A stretch of DNA of 64,000 nucleotides, from contig NC_133221.1 in assembly GCF_040436345.1 (NCBI RefSeq), forward strand, positions 28,874,008-28,938,007, in the 5' to 3' direction. Origin of the DNA: Pagrus major (Eukaryota > Chordata > Actinopteri > Spariformes > Sparidae). A program made the translations under genes and the position numbers. Positions 61,612 to 64,000 of the stretch are shown one piece after another (within the stretch, counting starts at the first letter, position 1; the number at the start of each line of letters is the position of its first letter). Under the pieces are notes generated by a model. The model was not told the origin of the DNA and did not search any database. It saw nothing but the letters and a program-made list of their open reading frames with translations.

Positions 61612-62070
61612 AGGAATATTATTTGCTTTTATGCCAAGGGTAAAACGAGAAGATCCACACAAGTCTCATATCAGTACACCAAATTGGACTACAGCCATTA
61701 CACAGTTAGCCTAGCTTAGCACAAAGAATGGAATCGGGGAAACAGCTAGCCTGGTCCTGTTGGAAGGCAACACAATCCACCTGTCAGCACCTTTAAATTT
61801 GAGTAATCAACACTTATCTTGTTTGGTTAATCCAAACACTGAAGACGACACATTAACTCTGGCCCAGAAAAATCTGCAAAACCCCAAATTGTTGCTTTGA
61901 CTGATTGAACAGACAAGAAAATGTGTTAATTAATGCACTGTAGACAAGATGTTGCTTCAATTAAACAGAGCCAGGCTAGCTTGTTAACTCTGTTTCTGTT
62001 CTTTATGCTAAGCTAAGCTACCCGCCTGCTAGTTGGAGCTTCATATTTACTGGACACACGTGAGAGTCTT
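61612..62070. mobile_element. Dispersed fish repeat with TTAGCTTAGC-type core
   Basis: It begins AGGAATATT after TTAA at 61608-61611. It contains GTTAGCCTAGCTTAGCACAA and AACAGCTAGCCTGG, and later GCCAGGCTAGCTTGTTAACT with ATGCTAAGCTAAGCTA in the opposite sense. This is the inverted core known from many percomorph genomes. The right end is unclear. Confidence 0.55.
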
Positions 62071-62260
62071 CTTAACACAACTCTCAGCAACTATTTCTTG
62101 AAAAAAAAAACAATGTAAACGTAACAATATACAATCGTTCAATGTGGTGCTTTGACCTGAGTTTGCTGTGACCTGAGTTAGCTGTTGGAGTTTGATACAT
62201 GAAACATTTATATCATTTTCGCTGTCTCTGAGCTCTTTGGAGATAATTTTATGCTGTAGA

Positions 62261-62474
62261 CGAGTGGTTCTCAACCTTTTTAAGTCGAGATCCCCACAAA
62301 AAGTGCCAAAATGAAAAGAAAGAGGAGTTTTTGTTTGTGTGTCCAACCAGAACACTCAATACAATCTATTTAAAGGCAAATTATATCACTGGTCTCCACA
62401 ATCATGTGGCGACCCCAGGAAATTAACTCATGACCCAGGTGGGGGTCCCGACCCTCAGGTTGAAAACCAATGCT
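62261..62474. mobile_element. Short hAT-like MITE
   Basis: The ends AGTGGTTCTCAACCTTTTTA and CAGGTTGAAAACCAATG are imperfect inverted repeats of the type common in hAT MITEs. The flanks CTGTAGA and CTGTAGG resemble a target duplication. Confidence 0.65.
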
Positions 62475-62759
62475 GTAGGCATCGTTTAGATAGGTGATTA
62501 GGTGGATTGCAATTATAAGGTAAAATGACAAACATGAAAAAAGTAATCTCACATCAACTATCGCAAAAATCAAAAAAGCTGCTAGCACAGAAACAACTGA
62601 ATATACATCAGATCGTTCAAAACAAACTATGAGGAACAACAAAGGATATATGGTTATAAAACATTCTGGGCAAATCTCATAAGGGACATAAAGTCAAAAA
62701 TAAACTTAGCCTCCAGTACATTTTAAGAGAAAGACAATTTTAGCACTTTGTACATTTTG

Positions 62760-63162
62760 TACAATTAAGAATCTAAACGTATATAAAATAGGAGATAAAT
62801 CAAACGTTATCTCATTGAAAGCTGCACCATCAGCAGTACACAAACAGATAATGTGTTCTGTGTTTACAGGAAATGTCCTTTAGATGTTTGATAAATTGTA
62901 CAATCTTGCCTGATTTCAAATATTTCATTAGTATCATAAATGATGCTTAATTCCATTTTGTTTAGTCATGGGATGCATTTGGATTTTTCTCCATATTTGC
63001 ATTTCAATTCATTTGAACCACTTAAGAAACTATTTGCTGCATACGAAGATTATTTACAGTAAGATTGTTTGTCTGTAGGTACTTTTGACTATTTTCAGTA
63101 AGTTTTTAAATTTTTGTAAGTCAGATTTTCTTTATTAGTTGGTTTGTTAACCCAGTTTTGGC
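62760..63162 (-). other. Probable 3' UTR and downstream region of the right-edge gene
   Basis: AT-rich sequence following the stop of the YDDI-tail gene. A minus-strand AATAAA (tttatt at 63131-63136) lies only about 27 bases past the stop, unusually close for the functional signal, so the UTR may extend further. No coding potential is seen. The extent is a guess. Confidence 0.3.
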
Positions 63163-63626
63163 TCACCCATCTTGGCCCGGCACCAGGTAGTCCTCTTCCC
63201 CCCGCACTGATCCTGAAGGTGCCACTGCGACACTTTCAGGTGTGGTTTGGGGGCTGTTGTGGACTTCAGCTTTTGTCTCAGAGACTTCAGGGCTGGCTTC
63301 AATGTCATCGTAATTCTCCTGCGGGTCGTCCACCTCATAGGTCACACCATCTGTTAAGAAGAAAACACGTGTTACAATTTGCTTCTTCTAATTGCTGACA
63401 ATGTGAGAATTTTTCAAGTACTGATATTTAAGTGTGGAAAAGATGGGATTGAAACTTTCCTGAGCTTTGATCGAGGGCACCCTCACGGAAGAATTTGTCT
63501 CCTGAATCAGCAGCGGTGGCATCTGGAGAGGTTTGGGGCTGAGCCTCGACCACCTCATCGATATCATCATAAGGAAGAGACGTATTGCTCCTGCCGTCGC
63601 TCTCCGTGATGAAGTCAGCATTTGGT
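63163..63626 (-). CDS. Last two coding exons of a YDDI-motif receptor tail (possible CD6/CD5-like), partial
   Basis: Reading the minus strand, a coding exon runs from 63626 to 63487. It is preceded by tagtgttcag and followed by a gtgagg donor. It joins in phase, through codon C/AT, to 63350-63163, whose acceptor is ttcttcttaacag and which ends in a stop. The encoded tail is acidic and rich in Ser, Thr and Pro. It holds three spaced tyrosine motifs: LPYDDIDEV, ENYDDIEA and EEDYLVP near the C terminus. These look like phosphotyrosine docking sites. Similar YDD motifs occur in cytoplasmic tails of SRCR-family lymphocyte receptors such as CD6, but no SRCR domain or membrane segment is in view, so the name is tentative. 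Upstream exons lie beyond 64000. Confidence 0.6.
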
Positions 63627-64000
63627 CTGAACACTACATGAATAATTGCAACAAAAAGACGTTCACAAATACCTTCACATTGTCCTACCATTCATAAAAA
63701 ACATGCCCTGCATTGCCATTATGAAAACATGAAGATAAGATATGAAGAAGATAATTCTTCACAATTTACAGCAACACAGAGACAAGCTAAGAGGTAAAAC
63801 AATTAAAATAATCAGAGAGGTGACATTAAAAAGGTAGCCATGTATGGAGGACTGAGACTGCCGGAATCAAAAATAAGAAACTAATTGATAAATGACTCAA
63901 TAAATAATGTAATATGCCATTAAGTACACTAAGACATAATATGGAAATAAAGGTAGTCATTCATTAATTTTTAAAATGTGGCATAAATTGATACCGTATA

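Noticed and set aside
1..64000. LTR retrotransposon or endogenous virus
   Set aside because: No long direct repeats, gag/pol motifs or integrase/reverse transcriptase frames were seen.

Overview
The window looks like nuclear genomic DNA of a teleost fish, probably a percomorph (inference). The evidence is one intron-containing vertebrate kinase gene with consensus GT-AG splice sites, the 3' end of a second spliced gene, long (CA)n/(GT)n and (TA)n microsatellites, and many short DNA transposons (MITEs) of the kinds common in ray-finned fish. No bacterial-type operon, CRISPR array, rRNA or tRNA gene was recognised.

Layout. Positions 1 to about 48,500 are gene-poor. I found no convincing host protein-coding exon there, only microsatellites, MITEs and AT-rich stretches, some of which read like conserved non-coding elements. 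At 23,319-25,628 there is a long inverted-repeat (foldback) MITE. A second element has inserted into its left arm and carries an intact first exon for a THAP-type zinc finger. A hAT-like element with a near-perfect 8-bp target duplication lies at 38,866-39,810.

From about 48,850 to 54,600 lies a complete plus-strand gene for an SBK-family (SH3-binding-domain kinase) serine/threonine kinase, closest by eye to SBK2. It has a probable non-coding first exon, three coding exons joining in frame to a 337-residue protein, and a poly(A) signal 73 bases past the stop. An E-box/MEF2-like cluster lies just upstream of the first coding exon. From 54,600 to 63,100 the sequence is again repeats and AT-rich DNA. 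At the right edge, on the minus strand, are the last two coding exons of a gene whose tail carries tyrosine motifs of YDDI type. It may be a lymphocyte receptor such as CD6/CD5-like, and the rest lies beyond the window.

The most distinctive pattern is that several unrelated-looking MITE families (TIR starts AGGTGCACTATGTAG, AGGTGACATATTATG, AGGAACATTATGTA, AGTGAAACTCTC, AGGAACAGTTCACCC) are all bordered by TTAA, with one TTAA element nested inside another. This suggests repeated mobilisation by TTAA-targeting transposases. No clearly new biological system was found. The best leads are the nested THAP element, the foldback hairpin, and the perfect 28-bp hairpin at 46,976-47,040.
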